The notes beneath the pieces were generated by a model, which had not been told where the DNA came from, did no database searches, and saw nothing but the letters and a program-made list of their open reading frames with translations. Shown in pieces: positions 1-9,507 of a stretch of DNA of 57,823 bases. The stretch is from Nonlabens dokdonensis (GTDB lineage Bacteria; Bacteroidota; Bacteroidia; Flavobacteriales; Flavobacteriaceae), in assembly GCF_002162835.1 (NCBI RefSeq), contig NZ_MAAX01000108.1, positions 1 through 57,823 of the forward strand, written 5' to 3'. Made by a program: the position numbers and the translations under genes. Each line of letters starts with the position of its first letter. Positions within the stretch are counted from its first letter, which is position 1.

Positions 1-1595
1 ACGCCTTTGTTGTCATCATCGTCTTTACTAGAGAATTTATTTAAATCCTTATTACTCGCAGCAAGCTCTGTATTAATAGTAGTTGTTGTAGTAGGTTGAT
101 AACTGGCTTTGAGTCCTGCTATCGTAAGAATTTCTGGGGTAAACAATTGTATTACTGGATCATAACTTCCTTGCGGGACGCCATTAATAGGAGCCACATA
201 CTCATAAATATTAGAAATAGCCTGATCGTTTACTAATCGGTAATTTCCTTGATTAGCGCCTAGAAACGAAAATCTAACATTAAAAAGCTGTGCGGTTCTA
301 TCTTGTGAAAACACAAAAACTTCTTCGCCATTAACAATTTCTCTTTCGTATAATATTTGGTTCTCTGAAAACTCGCTAGGGACCGCGCTAGGAGCAATCG
401 CTTGATCTAGATCATCTCCTGCATCTACTAGAATTGCTACCTGATCTTCATTTAAATTTTGTTGTAGCGGCTGGTTTTTGGCATCGGTCTCTGTATAAAT
501 GTAGGAGTCTATTTTTAATCTTTTAGATTCATAACCACCTGTTCCATAACCGATGAATCTGGTAAAATTACGCTCGCTGTACTGATATTCTATAGAGATA
601 CGCATCTCACTAGTTATAGGAAAAGTAGGCGTAAAACGTACCTCACCAGCGTTGTAATCGATAACATAGTCTTGGTTCTCACCACGTCTTAAAGGAACAC
701 CATTTACATATACGCGCTCACTTCCAGAAACTACCAGAATGAACAACTCACCATTCTGCCCGGTTAATTTGTACGGCCCTTGATTACCTTCTATACCAGT
801 AAACCTACTTATATTAAAAGTTCCTCTTACTAAAGCACCTGCTGCACCAGCATATCCCGAAGAGTCACCACCATCAAATCGTACCGCTCCTGATATTCCT
901 TGAACACGTTTTGTGAAATTATTGAACTGGTAATCATTTTGTACTAAATCTACATCTCCTGCTCGTATGTTCCAGTCATCGCTAAAAAGCTCAATGAATA
1001 TTTGGTCAAATTCGTCCAGTCTTTGTGAATACCCATTTTGAGTTTGTGGGACGTTTGCATCTTGAATAGAAGCTCGTAATGACACACGATCACTTAGTTT
1101 ACCGGTAATTCTCAGGTCCAATTCTGAGTCTACCACGCTATTTTGATTATTTCCTACGCGCGCGCCTCGAGTAATACTACCAGAAGTTTGTAAACCATCA
1201 AATGGAACAAATGTATTTACGGCAGTAGGCTTTTGCAAGGTAACCAGCTGTTCCTGACGGCTGTTATTATCTAAAATAATATTAGTATCATATTGCTTAT
1301 ATGTCTTAGTAAGAAAATCTGGAAGTGGCAGGTAAGTAACATCTATCGAGTCGGTAACAATGTTAGTCTGACTGTTTAGTATCAAGAGAGCCTTAGAATA
1401 ATCTACACGATATTGCGTACTATCAATAGGCATCCCAATTTTATCCTGAATCTTAAAGTAAAACGGATTGATACTAACCGAATCCACCATTATAGAATCT
1501 CTAACTGCGACTCGTTTTTTTTTCAAGTTGCTGTATTCTTGCGCACCAGCTATAGAGCAGCATAACACTAGAATAAAAAGCAACTTGAACTTCAT
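1..1595 (-). CDS. Large secreted/outer-membrane protein, partial
   Basis: The reading frame is open on the minus strand from an ATG at 1593-1595 to the window edge, giving about 531 codons; the C-terminus is outside. The first 19 residues (MKFKLLFILVLCCSIAGAQ) are a clear signal peptide ending in AGAQ. The rest is rich in Asn, Asp, Gln and Thr, with beta-type segments such as SGSITRGARVGNNQN and DLRITGKLSDRVSLRASIQD. These resemble large Bacteroidota cell-envelope proteins, and the GSITRG phrase also recalls SprA-like proteins. Outer-membrane location is inferred from this style; I cannot name the family. It is followed on the minus strand by nothing visible, and upstream lies the accC terminator, so it is a separate transcription unit. 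Confidence 0.7.
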   Translation of the reverse strand, partial: MKFKLLFILVLCCSIAGAQEYSNLKKKRVAVRDSIMVDSVSINPFYFKIQDKIGMPIDSTQYRVDYSKALLILNSQTNIVTDSIDVTYLPLPDFLTKTYKQYDTNIILDNNSRQEQLVTLQKPTAVNTFVPFDGLQTSGSITRGARVGNNQNSVVDSELDLRITGKLSDRVSLRASIQDANVPQTQNGYSQRLDEFDQIFIELFSDDWNIRAGDVDLVQNDYQFNNFTKRVQGISGAVRFDGGDSSGYAGAAGALVRGTFNISRFTGIEGNQGPYKLTGQNGELFILVVSGSERVYVNGVPLRRGENQDYVIDYNAGEVRFTPTFPITSEMRISIEYQYSERNFTRFIGYGTGGYESKRLKIDSYIYTETDAKNQPLQQNLNEDQVAILVDAGDDLDQAIAPSAVPSEFSENQILYEREIVNGEEVFVFSQDRTAQLFNVRFSFLGANQGNYRLVNDQAISNIYEYVAPINGVPQGSYDPVIQLFTPEILTIAGLKASYQPTTTTTINTELAASNKDLNKFSSKDDDDNKG

Positions 1596-1674
1596 ATTTA
1601 TCTTAAACAGATGGTTTTCAAAAATATTTTAAATATTAACCTCTGATAGCTCAAAAGACATAAAATCTATAAAA

Positions 1675-1705
1675 AAAACCTATCCAGATAAACTAGATAG
1701 GTTTT
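1675..1705 (-). terminator. Intrinsic terminator after accC
   Basis: A perfect 10-bp stem (AAAACCTATC with GATAGGTTTT, 11-nt loop) is followed on the minus strand by a run of eight T. It lies just downstream of accC and ends the accB-accC transcript. Confidence 0.85.
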
Positions 1706-1730
1706 GAAAGTATAAAAGCTCGATGGAAAT

Positions 1731-3080
1731 CTAAGCCTTAATAGGCTTCATTTTGAAATCATCCATAAAAGCCGTTGTGTAATTTCCTTCTACATAAGCT
1801 GGGTCTTCCATAAGCTGTCTGTGAAAAGGTATGGTAGTTTTGATACCTTCTATGACAAACTCGTCCAAAGCACGCTTCATTTTATCAATCGCTTCCTGGC
1901 GTGTTCTTGCCGTAGTAATCAACTTTGCGATCATGGAATCATAATTAGGTGGGATAGAGTATCCTGCATAAACATGAGTATCAAGACGTACTCCATGACC
2001 ACCTGGTGCATGAAGAGTCGTGATTTTTCCTGGAGAAGGACGGAAATCGTGATAAGGATCTTCTGCATTGATTCTGCATTCTATAGAATGTAAAGCAGGT
2101 TCATAATTCTTACCAGAGATTTTTACACCTGCAGCAACAAGAATTTGCTCTCTAATTAAATCAAAGTCAATCACCTGTTCTGTAATAGGGTGCTCTACTT
2201 GAATACGAGTATTCATCTCCATAAAGTAGAAATTGCGGTGCTTGTCTACTAGAAACTCTACCGTTCCTGCACCTTCATAAGCAATATATTCAGCAGCTTT
2301 AACAGCAGCTTCACCCATTTCTTTACGTAGTTTCTTAGTCATAAAAGGTGATGGTACTTCCTCGGTAAGTTTCTGGTGACGTCTTTGTACAGAACAGTCG
2401 CGTTCACTTAAATGACAGGCTTTACCATAACTATCTCCTACAATCTGAATCTCTATGTGGCGTGGCTCTTCAATAAGCTTCTCCATGTACATGTCGTCGT
2501 TTCCGAAGGCTGCTTTAGACTCATTACGTGCACTTTCCCATGCTCCTAGAAGATCTTCTTCTTTCCACACAGCTCTCATTCCTTTTCCACCACCACCAGC
2601 AGTAGCTTTAAGCATTACTGGGTAACCAGTAGACGCTGCTGTTTTCTTACAGTCTTCAAAACCCTCAAGAATACCTTCTGATCCTGGTACACAAGGAACA
2701 CCAGCGGCTTTCATAGTAGCTTTGGCAGTTGCTTTATCACCCATTCTTGAGATCATCTCTGCACTTGCACCGATAAATTTAATTTGATGCTCTTCACATA
2801 TACGAGAGAAGTCTGCGTTTTCAGATAAGAAGCCATAACCAGGATGGATTGCGTCTGCATTAGTAATTTCTGCAGCACTAATAATATTAGACATCTTTAA
2901 ATAAGATAAATTACTAGGTGCTGGCCCTATACAAACCGCTTCATCAGCAAATTTTACGTGAAGGCTATCAGCATCGGCAGTAGAGTATACTGCGACCGTT
3001 TTGATACCCATTTCTTTGCAAGTTCTTATTACCCTTAAGGCAATTTCGCCACGATTTGCTATCAATATTTTTTTAAACAT
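1731..3080 (-). CDS. accC: Biotin carboxylase subunit of acetyl-CoA carboxylase
   Basis: AccC carboxylates biotin on AccB using ATP and bicarbonate, the first half of malonyl-CoA synthesis. The 449 residues match the usual family length. The N-terminal domain begins [18 protein letters not shown]; the ATP-grasp glycine-rich loop [12 protein letters not shown] is near residue 160, [12 protein letters not shown] near 230 and the metal/bicarbonate site [11 protein letters not shown] near 290. It follows accB by about 135 bp on the same strand; that spacer holds a palindromic repeat copy. A strong terminator follows. The carboxyltransferase subunits accA and accD are not in the window. The assignment is secure. 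Confidence 0.97.
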   Translation of the reverse strand: MFKKILIANRGEIALRVIRTCKEMGIKTVAVYSTADADSLHVKFADEAVCIGPAPSNLSYLKMSNIISAAEITNADAIHPGYGFLSENADFSRICEEHQIKFIGASAEMISRMGDKATAKATMKAAGVPCVPGSEGILEGFEDCKKTAASTGYPVMLKATAGGGGKGMRAVWKEEDLLGAWESARNESKAAFGNDDMYMEKLIEEPRHIEIQIVGDSYGKACHLSERDCSVQRRHQKLTEEVPSPFMTKKLRKEMGEAAVKAAEYIAYEGAGTVEFLVDKHRNFYFMEMNTRIQVEHPITEQVIDFDLIREQILVAAGVKISGKNYEPALHSIECRINAEDPYHDFRPSPGKITTLHAPGGHGVRLDTHVYAGYSIPPNYDSMIAKLITTARTRQEAIDKMKRALDEFVIEGIKTTIPFHRQLMEDPAYVEGNYTTAFMDDFKMKPIKA

Positions 3081-3145
3081 GATGTTTCTTTTAAGTTACG
3101 TCACAACGAGTTACAGTGAGTTGTATTCAGGTATATGTAATGTTC

Positions 3146-3161
3146 CGCTTTCGCGAAAGCG
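3146..3161. repeat. Iterated palindrome CGCTTTCGCGAAAGCG (intergenic)
   Basis: Exact 16-bp copy in the accB-accC spacer. It would be transcribed within the operon and can fold as a hairpin. Confidence 0.95.
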
Positions 3162-3215
3162 ATATAAACACAATCAATGTTGCTACATTATGACACAAAA
3201 AAATCCCTCTAATAC

Positions 3216-3704
3216 TTAAGAAGGATCTACTAAAAATAATGGCTGATCAAATTCAACTGGTGAAGAATCGTCTATAAGCACTTTTACAATGGTACCTGAA
3301 ACTTCACTTTCTATTTCATTGAAAAGCTTCATTGCTTCTATAATACATAAAGTATCGCCTTCTTTCACGCTATCACCTACTTCTACAAATGCAGGCTTTT
3401 CTGGAGATGCTTTTCTATAAAACGTACCGATTATAGGTGACTTAACAGTAATGTATTTATCATCACTTGCAGCTGGCGTAGCTGGAGCTGCTGGGGCAGC
3501 AGTTTGTGGTGCAGCTGGAGCAGCAGGAGCTGCCTGTACCGGTGCCATTTGCTGTTGCATAGGTGCCGCTTGAGATACATAAGTTACATCTGCATCACTT
3601 CCAGTTTTAATGGTGATTTTTATATCGTCCATCTCTAATTTTACCTCGCTCGCTCCAGATTTTGCAACGAACTTGATTAAATTTTGTATTTCTTTAATTT
3701 CCAT
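3216..3704 (-). CDS. accB: Biotin carboxyl carrier protein (BCCP)
   Basis: AccB carries biotin between AccC and the carboxyltransferase in fatty-acid synthesis. The 162 residues comprise an N-terminal helix-rich region (1-40), a mobile Ala/Pro/Gln linker (about 46-80) and the C-terminal biotinyl domain (84-162). The biotinylation motif is EAMKLFNE, with the acceptor lysine at residue 126. It lies 22 bp after fabH and before accC on the same strand, so the three genes probably form one transcript. The length and linker are typical. Confidence 0.96.
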   Translation of the reverse strand: MEIKEIQNLIKFVAKSGASEVKLEMDDIKITIKTGSDADVTYVSQAAPMQQQMAPVQAAPAAPAAPQTAAPAAPATPAASDDKYITVKSPIIGTFYRKASPEKPAFVEVGDSVKEGDTLCIIEAMKLFNEIESEVSGTIVKVLIDDSSPVEFDQPLFLVDPS

Positions 3705-3726
3705 AAATTAAGGGTGGTTATTAAGT

Positions 3727-4722
3727 TTAACTATCGTATGCCCAAGATAATAAAATTGATCCCCATGTAAAACCACCTCCAAATGCGGCAAAAACAAGTT
3801 GATCTCCTTTTTTTAACTGAGTTTCATATTCTTTTAATAATAATGGTAAAGTGGCGCTAGTTGTATTTCCATACTTCTGGATGTTCATCATCACTTTTTC
3901 TTCTGGAAGGTTAACTCTTTTTGCAGTAGCATCAATAATGCGCTTATTTGCTTGATGTGGGACTAACCAGCTTATGTCTTGATTAGTAAGATTATTACGT
4001 TTGACGATTTGCTCTGAAACATCTGCCATATTAGAAACGGCATATTTAAAAACGTTCTTACCGTCTTGAAAAACGTAATGTTGCTTATTTTCTACTGTTT
4101 CATGAGAGGCTGGTAATAATGAACCGCCAGCTTCTATTTTAAGAAAGTTACGACCTATACCATCTGTACGTAAAATTTCATCTTCAAATCCGTAACCTTC
4201 ATGGTTAGGTTCAAAAAGCACTGCTCCGCCACCATCTCCAAAAATGATGCACGTAGCACGATCTTCATAGTCTATTATGGATGACATTTTATCTGCTCCT
4301 ATGAGAAGAACTTTCTTATAACGACCAGACTCTATGTAGCTACTAGCTGTGCTCATTCCATAAAGAAAACCTGAGCAAGCTGCCATTAAATCAAATGAAA
4401 AGGCATTAACAGCGCCTATTTGTGAAGCAACATAAGCTGCGGTAGATGCTACCGGCATATCTGGAGTTACTGTTGCTACTAATACTAAATCTATAGTTTT
4501 AGGATCGAGACCTGAACTGGAGATTAAATCTTCTGCAGCTTTTATAGCAAGAAAAGAAGCCCCTTTATCTTTATCTTTTAATATGCGTCGCTCCTTAATT
4601 CCTGTGCGAGAAGATATCCATTCGTCGTTTGTATCGACCATGGTTTCTAAAATAGCATTAGTAAGTCTATACTCTGGAGTATAGCCACCTACTGCTGTTA
4701 TCGCCGCTTTGATATTACTCAT
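3727..4722 (-). CDS. fabH: 3-oxoacyl-ACP synthase III (KASIII)
   Basis: FabH condenses acetyl-CoA (or a branched acyl-CoA) with malonyl-ACP to start fatty-acid synthesis. The 331-residue protein has the active-site cysteine in MAACSGFLYG (Cys116), the histidine in VPHQANKRI and the asparagine in KYGNTTSATLP, which complete the Cys-His-Asn triad. The N-terminus includes the family segment TNDEWISSRTGI. It is transcribed ahead of accB and behind rpmF, the common bacterial rpmF-fabH order, although a terminator-like hairpin (4785-4823) lies between rpmF and fabH. Confidence 0.96.
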   Translation of the reverse strand: MSNIKAAITAVGGYTPEYRLTNAILETMVDTNDEWISSRTGIKERRILKDKDKGASFLAIKAAEDLISSSGLDPKTIDLVLVATVTPDMPVASTAAYVASQIGAVNAFSFDLMAACSGFLYGMSTASSYIESGRYKKVLLIGADKMSSIIDYEDRATCIIFGDGGGAVLFEPNHEGYGFEDEILRTDGIGRNFLKIEAGGSLLPASHETVENKQHYVFQDGKNVFKYAVSNMADVSEQIVKRNNLTNQDISWLVPHQANKRIIDATAKRVNLPEEKVMMNIQKYGNTTSATLPLLLKEYETQLKKGDQLVFAAFGGGFTWGSILLSWAYDS

Positions 4723-4784
4723 ATTGGTGATTCTATTGAATTATTTAGAGCCGTGAAAGCTACTAAAAAAGCTCTAGAAACAAC

Positions 4785-4823
4785 AAAAAATGACACATTT
4801 TTAATAAAAACGTGTCATTTTTT
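4785..4823. terminator. Bidirectional terminator-like hairpin between rpmF and fabH
   Basis: A stem AAAAAATGACAC with GTGTCATTTTTT, flanked by A and T runs, extends further through an inner AT-rich stem (TTTTT with AAAAA). Read on the minus strand it follows rpmF and would end or attenuate rpmF transcription before fabH. Confidence 0.75.
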
Positions 4824-4873
4824 GTGATTTCATATTGAAAACCAAAGTTTTCTAAGAAAAATACAACTTAGAA

Positions 4874-5071
4874 TTAAGCTTCTGCTACTTCTGTTTTATC
4901 GATAAGTACATTACCTCTGTAATATAATTTACCTTCATGCCAGTGAGCTCTGTGGTAAAGGTGAGCTTCACCAGTTGTTGAATCTGTAGCAATTTGAGGA
5001 ACTGAAGCTTTATAGTGAGTTCTTCTTTTGTCTCTTCTCGTTTTCGAGATTTTTCTCTTAGGATGCGCCAT
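4874..5071 (-). CDS. rpmF: 50S ribosomal protein L32
   Basis: Small basic ribosomal protein of 65 residues with the family start [17 protein letters not shown]. It has no cysteine, so it is the zinc-independent form of L32, lacking the four-Cys ribbon seen in other bacteria. It follows the DUF177 gene after 2 bp, the usual yceD-rpmF pairing, and precedes fabH. Confidence 0.96.
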   Translation of the reverse strand: MAHPKRKISKTRRDKRRTHYKASVPQIATDSTTGEAHLYHRAHWHEGKLYYRGNVLIDKTEVAEA

Positions 5072-5073
5072 GG

Positions 5074-5613
5074 CTATAAGTTATTATCCGTTTTTAATTT
5101 CTTTAATGCGTCCCATCTGGGATCTATTTCTTCACTTTTATTCTCTTCTGGACTTGAAACACGCAGTTCTTCAAGTTTTTCTAAGACATCTGATTCTAAT
5201 GAACCGTCTTCGACACCTGGATGAACTCTTTTTTGAGGAATAGAAAGAGCTATCATTTCATAAACATATTGAGCAATGTTAAATTCATACTCACCATGTG
5301 ATAAAATTAATAATTCTTCATTATCATCATTAAAAGCTTCTCCAAATTTAATTACCAAATCCATTGAAGCCTCAACATCTAGATCAAAAGGTTCATTAGT
5401 AACATCACAATTGACATTTACAGATCCTCGAGCTTCTAATAAAAGATCCATGATAGTGTTTCTTTTATCTAATTGTGCCTCAACAGTTATAGATGAACTA
5501 TTAAATTCTTCAAATCCAAAATTTTCAAAAAACGTATTATCAACCTCGTACTTAAACAGGTGTTTACCTTGCTTCAATCCTGCAAAGGATATTGTAAAAG
5601 CTTTGAGTTCCAT
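5074..5613 (-). CDS. DUF177 (YceD-family) protein
   Basis: A 179-residue DUF177 protein, recognised by its position directly before rpmF (2-bp gap) and by the mid-region [21 protein letters not shown]. Many family members have a C-x-R-C type motif here; this one keeps only one cysteine (NCDVTNEPF). The acidic C-terminal part runs to [14 protein letters not shown], and this 'DPRWAAL'-type ending is common in the family. DUF177 proteins are linked to 23S rRNA and ribosome assembly in other organisms; that role here is inference. It is co-transcribed with rpmF. Confidence 0.88.
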   Translation of the reverse strand: MELKAFTISFAGLKQGKHLFKYEVDNTFFENFGFEEFNSSSITVEAQLDKRNTIMDLLLEARGSVNVNCDVTNEPFDLDVEASMDLVIKFGEAFNDDNEELLILSHGEYEFNIAQYVYEMIALSIPQKRVHPGVEDGSLESDVLEKLEELRVSSPEENKSEEIDPRWDALKKLKTDNNL

Positions 5614-5675
5614 AATAATACTCTTTCAAAGAGCGTGCAAAGATAATAAAAGTTATTAAAAACCAAGTGTTAATA

Positions 5676-6725
5676 TCATCTTCGTTTACGAGAAAGTTTT
5701 TTCAAAGGGTTTTTATTGAGAATTTCATATTCACTACGCTGTTGATATATATGAATAGCTGAATGAATTGCTGCAATGAAAGAAGCTGGATTTGCTTCAC
5801 CTTTACCAGCAATATCAAAGCCTGTCCCATGGTCGGGACTTGTTCTAACATGACTTAAACCTGCAGTATAATTTACACCTTTACCAAAGGCAATTGTTTT
5901 AAAAGGAATTAATCCTTGATCGTGATAACTTGCTAGTATCGCATCAAATTCTTTATATTTTTTATTTCCAAAAAAAGAATCTGCCGCGTAAGGGCCAAAA
6001 ATAATATTGCCATCTTCTCTTAATTCTTCTAATGCGGGAATTAAGGTATCTTGATCATCGGTCCCTATCACTCCATTATCTCCTACATGAGGATTTATTC
6101 CTAGGACCGCAATTTTAGGTCTACTGATACCGAAATCCTTTTTAAGTGATTCCTTTATAGTACCTATTTTTGTTTTAATGACTTTTGCATTAATTCTTTC
6201 AGGAACGTTTTTCACAGGAACATGATCTGTAAGCAAGCCTACTCTTAGCTCATCTGATACCATGAACATTAAGCTTTCCCCTTCTAATTCTTGATTCAAA
6301 TAATCAGTATGACCAGGGAAATTGAATTCATCAGAATGAATGGACTCCTTATTTATAGGCGCTGTAACTAACACATCAATTTCATTATTCTTCAAAGCCT
6401 GAGTCGCTGCTGCTAGACTTTTTACTGCAAGTTCACCTGCTTCTGAATTCACTTCACCCCAATTTACGTGAAACGGTTCTTTGATAAGTCGCAATACGTT
6501 AAATTTTCCATGAACAACTTGATCTAAAGATGTAATTCCATGTATTTTAGTCTTAATCCCAAACGTTTTAGCATGAAAAGAAAGAAGTTTTGTACTAGCA
6601 AAAACGACTGGCGTAACTAATTCTAGCATTCTAGGATCTTCAAATGCTTTTAGTATTATCTCTCCACCTATTCCGTTAGGGTCACCCAATGTTATTCCTA
6701 CCTTGATATTCTCTTCCTTAATCAT
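5676..6725 (-). CDS. pdxA: 4-hydroxythreonine-4-phosphate dehydrogenase
   Basis: PdxA oxidises 4-phosphohydroxy-L-threonine with NAD in pyridoxal 5'-phosphate synthesis (the deoxyxylulose pathway). The 349 residues include VGITLGDPNGIGGEI near the start, the metal-ligand histidine segment FPGHTDYL, and GINPHVGDNG and ASYHDQGLIPFK, which supply the other conserved ligands, then TSPDHGTGFDIAGKG. The tail NPLKKLSRKRR is basic. It lies 62 bp upstream of the DUF177 gene and diverges from ribE. Confidence 0.96.
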   Translation of the reverse strand: MIKEENIKVGITLGDPNGIGGEIILKAFEDPRMLELVTPVVFASTKLLSFHAKTFGIKTKIHGITSLDQVVHGKFNVLRLIKEPFHVNWGEVNSEAGELAVKSLAAATQALKNNEIDVLVTAPINKESIHSDEFNFPGHTDYLNQELEGESLMFMVSDELRVGLLTDHVPVKNVPERINAKVIKTKIGTIKESLKKDFGISRPKIAVLGINPHVGDNGVIGTDDQDTLIPALEELREDGNIIFGPYAADSFFGNKKYKEFDAILASYHDQGLIPFKTIAFGKGVNYTAGLSHVRTSPDHGTGFDIAGKGEANPASFIAAIHSAIHIYQQRSEYEILNKNPLKKLSRKRR

Positions 6726-6745
6726 ATCTTGCGCTCTTTAAGCCG

Positions 6746-6753
6746 TATTTTTG
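6746..6753 (+). promoter_or_regulatory. Candidate -7 box for ribE
   Basis: TATTTTTG matches the Bacteroidota -7 consensus TAnnTTTG and lies 32 bp before the ribE ATG. No clear -33 TTTG is found at 19-20 bp, so this is tentative. Confidence 0.45.
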
Positions 6754-6784
6754 AAAGTATAAAAGTAAAGTTTTTTAATCAGTT

Positions 6785-7369
6785 ATGTTTACAGGAATTA
6801 TAGAGAGTGCCGCAGAAGTTACAGAATTAAGAAAAGAAAATACAAACCTCCATATCACACTGCGCTCGAGTTTAACTACAGAGCTTAAAATAGATCAAAG
6901 TGTAGCTCATAATGGAGTATGTTTAACAGTTGTTTCTATTCAAGACGATAAATACACGGTTACTGCAATTGAAGAAACATTAAATAAAACCAATATAGGA
7001 CGTCTTAAAGTAGGTGATATTGTTAATATGGAACGCGCTATGATAATGGGCGCGAGATTAGATGGACACATCGTCCAAGGACATGTTGATCAAACAGCTA
7101 CTTGTACAGAAGTGCTTAACAAAGATGGCTCATGGATTTTTAGTTTTGAGTATGATAGTGAACTCCATAATGTAACTATAGAAAAAGGTAGCATTTGTAT
7201 CAATGGGGTAAGCTTAACTGTAGTAGACTCTAAAGTGAATAGCTTTTCCGTTGCAATAATTCCATACACTTTTAACCACACTGGATTCAAAACCCTATCT
7301 AAAGGTGATATCGTGAATCTAGAATTTGATGTAATAGGTAAATATGTAAAAAGATTAATGAATCTTTAA
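6785..7369 (+). CDS. ribE: Riboflavin synthase, alpha chain
   Basis: Riboflavin synthase dismutates two 6,7-dimethyl-8-ribityllumazine molecules to riboflavin. The 194-residue protein has the characteristic start MFTGIIESAAEV and two lumazine-binding repeats: the first with VAHNGVCLTVVS, the second with GSICINGVSLTVVDS. Between them, GHIVQGHVDQTA is the conserved repeat junction. Its 3' end overlaps the convergent small gene at 7366 by 4 bp. The symbol is ribE or ribC depending on the naming scheme. Confidence 0.95.
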   Translation: MFTGIIESAAEVTELRKENTNLHITLRSSLTTELKIDQSVAHNGVCLTVVSIQDDKYTVTAIEETLNKTNIGRLKVGDIVNMERAMIMGARLDGHIVQGHVDQTATCTEVLNKDGSWIFSFEYDSELHNVTIEKGSICINGVSLTVVDSKVNSFSVAIIPYTFNHTGFKTLSKGDIVNLEFDVIGKYVKRLMNL

Positions 7370-7563
7370 GCAGCTTTTTTGAGCTTTGGTAATAGGCGAG
7401 CGATTATTAAAATAATAGCTATAGCGATCAATATCCATGAATTGCTATCTATAGGAACAACATCACCTGGAGGCGTAGGACCCATTTTTGTTCCCATGTT
7501 AGGCGGCGGTGGCACTTGCTGTACAATCGCTAACAAGAAAAAGTGAAACTTAGCTAATATCAT
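7366..7563 (-). CDS. Small Pro-rich membrane protein
   Basis: A 65-residue product with two hydrophobic segments (FHFFLLAIV near the N-terminus and SWILIAIAIILIIARLL near the C-terminus) separated by a proline-rich stretch with PPPPNMG and PTPPGDVVPID, ending in basic KLKKAA. Small proteins with this Pro-rich, PID-then-membrane-helix layout are common in flavobacteria, but I do not know a function. It converges on ribE with a 4-bp overlap. A single membrane anchor with a removed N-terminal signal is one reading. Confidence 0.65.
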   Translation of the reverse strand: MILAKFHFFLLAIVQQVPPPPNMGTKMGPTPPGDVVPIDSNSWILIAIAIILIIARLLPKLKKAA

Positions 7564-7863
7564 TTGATAAAATATTCGGTTGCGAATGTAGAAATTAAAT
7601 TGAATTACGGCAAAAAAGATTTACTATCTATACATTAAATTTAAGTTATGCGTAGTTCATCGATCATTTATTTGATTCACAGTAAATAAAACATGTTTCC
7701 ATTATTTTAGAAAAACTTAAGTTAGTAATTAAATAAATACAAAGTTACATCTCTTGCCCTGCTTCCATATGTACGTAATATTTGTAACTGTAGTTTTAAA
7801 ACATAAAAAACGACTGATTATTTTATATTAACCAGCCGTTTTATAATTTACTAAATCAGTTTT
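7564..7863. other. 300-bp spacer, no gene seen
   Basis: AT-rich spacer between two minus-strand genes. It holds the terminator of the subtilase gene at its right end and presumably the promoter of the small membrane protein gene at its left end. No ORF or repeat is evident. Confidence 0.6.
7807..7842 (-). terminator. Terminator after subtilase gene
   Basis: Minus-strand hairpin with arms AAAACGGCTGGTTA and TAATCAGTCGTTTT (two G-U pairs) followed by T residues, 22 bp after the stop of the S8 peptidase gene. Confidence 0.75.
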
Positions 7864-9489
7864 CTACATTTTAGACGCAAGTATTAATGCGTTATATAGG
7901 TTAACCATCTTACCTGACACAGTAGTCTCACCAAATGGTTTCATGTCTTCAGCATTTCCTCCTAATGTTACTCTAGCACTAGTTGTTAAACCACTATCCA
8001 TGATGACTTGCTTAACTTGAGCTGCAGTTAATTTAGGATACTGAGATCTAATTACCGCTGCCACACCAGCAGTAGCAGGCGCTGCCATACTAGTTCCACC
8101 AGCGTTGCGGTATTTATTGTTAGGCGCTGTAGAGTAAATTGCAACACCAGGAGCAAATACATCTACACTGCTTTTCCCGTAGTTAGAAAAATTAGCGAGT
8201 AGGTTTGCACCGTACTCAAAATTTAAAGCTCCAACCGTTAAAAAGTTATCAGAAATCTCTTCACCAGCTAGCTCTTGGTCTTGTGGATATACCTGAGTAA
8301 AGTCAGTATCTATACCTTCATTACCGGCTGCATTTACAAATAATACATCTTTACTTTCTGCATACTTGATAGCTTCCCAAACCCATTCTGGATTTGTAGA
8401 ATGATATTTACCAAAACTACCATTAATTATAGTAGCACCATTATCTGCTGCATAACGTATAGCCTTTGCTATGTCTTTATCATACTCATCTGCCTGAGAA
8501 ACAGCTCTTAAAACCATAATCTCAACATTGTTTGCTACACCGTTCACACCTAAACCATTATCACGTTCTGCAGCTATAATTCCTGCGACGTGCGTGCCAT
8601 GAAATGCATCTGCCTTTTCAGGATCTGGACCAGAGTATTCATTATTTCCGTAAACTGGTGTATCCCAAGTGTAAGGATCATCATTTAAAATATCTTTACG
8701 GTAATTAGTTTTTAATTTATCACCATTTAATAAAGCTGTTAGACCGTCAATCTCACCTTGCAATAAATCAATAAGGTTTTTAAAGCTCTCGTATTGAGGG
8801 AAAACTCTTCCCGCTATACCTTTAGCTTGTACTAACTCTTGATCATTACCAGCATCAACGGCATTTACATCTTCTAATGTGTAGTCTTTTTTTCCAGTAG
8901 CAGTTTCTAACTTTGCATCAAATCCTTTTACTGCGGCAACTTGTTGCTCATAAAAAGCTTTTTGTTGAGCTGCCTCTTCTACTTTCTTATCGTACTCCTT
9001 TTGAGCTTTTGCAACCATGTCTGCTGGTAGCATAGCTTTATCTCTTACGATACGCTCATATTCTAAGTTCTCATCTACGATGTCTCCTAAGAAATTCCAT
9101 CCATGAATATCATCTATGTATCCATTGTTATCGTCATCCTTACCGTTGTTAGGTATCTCATCTTCATTAGTCCAGATAACATCATCTAGGTCTTCATGCT
9201 CTACGTCTATTCCAGAATCTATAACGGCAACAATTACGGTTTTACCCTTTTTACCTTTTAATAATTCTGTATAAGCTTTATTGATACTCATTCCCGGAAT
9301 CGTATCAGTAACTAGGTCGTAATCCTTCCAGTTTTTTGCTTGCTCTTCTGTAAGCTCTTGGGTTTTTAATGGAGTGCTATCTATATTCCCTATAGGAGGA
9401 GATACTATTGCTCCACCACTACCACAACTAACTAGAAAGCCTGTTGCAGCTACTGTAAACAAAGCAGATTTTAAAATTGAATATTTCAT
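7864..9489 (-). CDS. Subtilisin-like S8 serine peptidase, lipoprotein
   Basis: A 541-residue subtilase. Residues 1-22 form a lipoprotein signal with lipobox FLVSC (Cys22), so it is anchored to an outer or inner membrane leaflet. The catalytic triad is visible: Asp in VIVAVIDSGIDVEHEDL (Asp91), His in FHGTHVAG (His297) and Ser in GGTSMAAPATAG (about residue 466). Acidic DDDNNGYIDD after the Asp suggests calcium binding. Odd point: roughly 150 residues of charged, helix-prone sequence (about 140-290) separate Asp and His, far more than in plain subtilisins. The start is set by the signal peptide. A terminator follows. Confidence 0.93.
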   Translation of the reverse strand: MKYSILKSALFTVAATGFLVSCGSGGAIVSPPIGNIDSTPLKTQELTEEQAKNWKDYDLVTDTIPGMSINKAYTELLKGKKGKTVIVAVIDSGIDVEHEDLDDVIWTNEDEIPNNGKDDDNNGYIDDIHGWNFLGDIVDENLEYERIVRDKAMLPADMVAKAQKEYDKKVEEAAQQKAFYEQQVAAVKGFDAKLETATGKKDYTLEDVNAVDAGNDQELVQAKGIAGRVFPQYESFKNLIDLLQGEIDGLTALLNGDKLKTNYRKDILNDDPYTWDTPVYGNNEYSGPDPEKADAFHGTHVAGIIAAERDNGLGVNGVANNVEIMVLRAVSQADEYDKDIAKAIRYAADNGATIINGSFGKYHSTNPEWVWEAIKYAESKDVLFVNAAGNEGIDTDFTQVYPQDQELAGEEISDNFLTVGALNFEYGANLLANFSNYGKSSVDVFAPGVAIYSTAPNNKYRNAGGTSMAAPATAGVAAVIRSQYPKLTAAQVKQVIMDSGLTTSARVTLGGNAEDMKPFGETTVSGKMVNLYNALILASKM

Positions 9490-9507
9490 TTGTTGTTATT
9501 TAATTAA

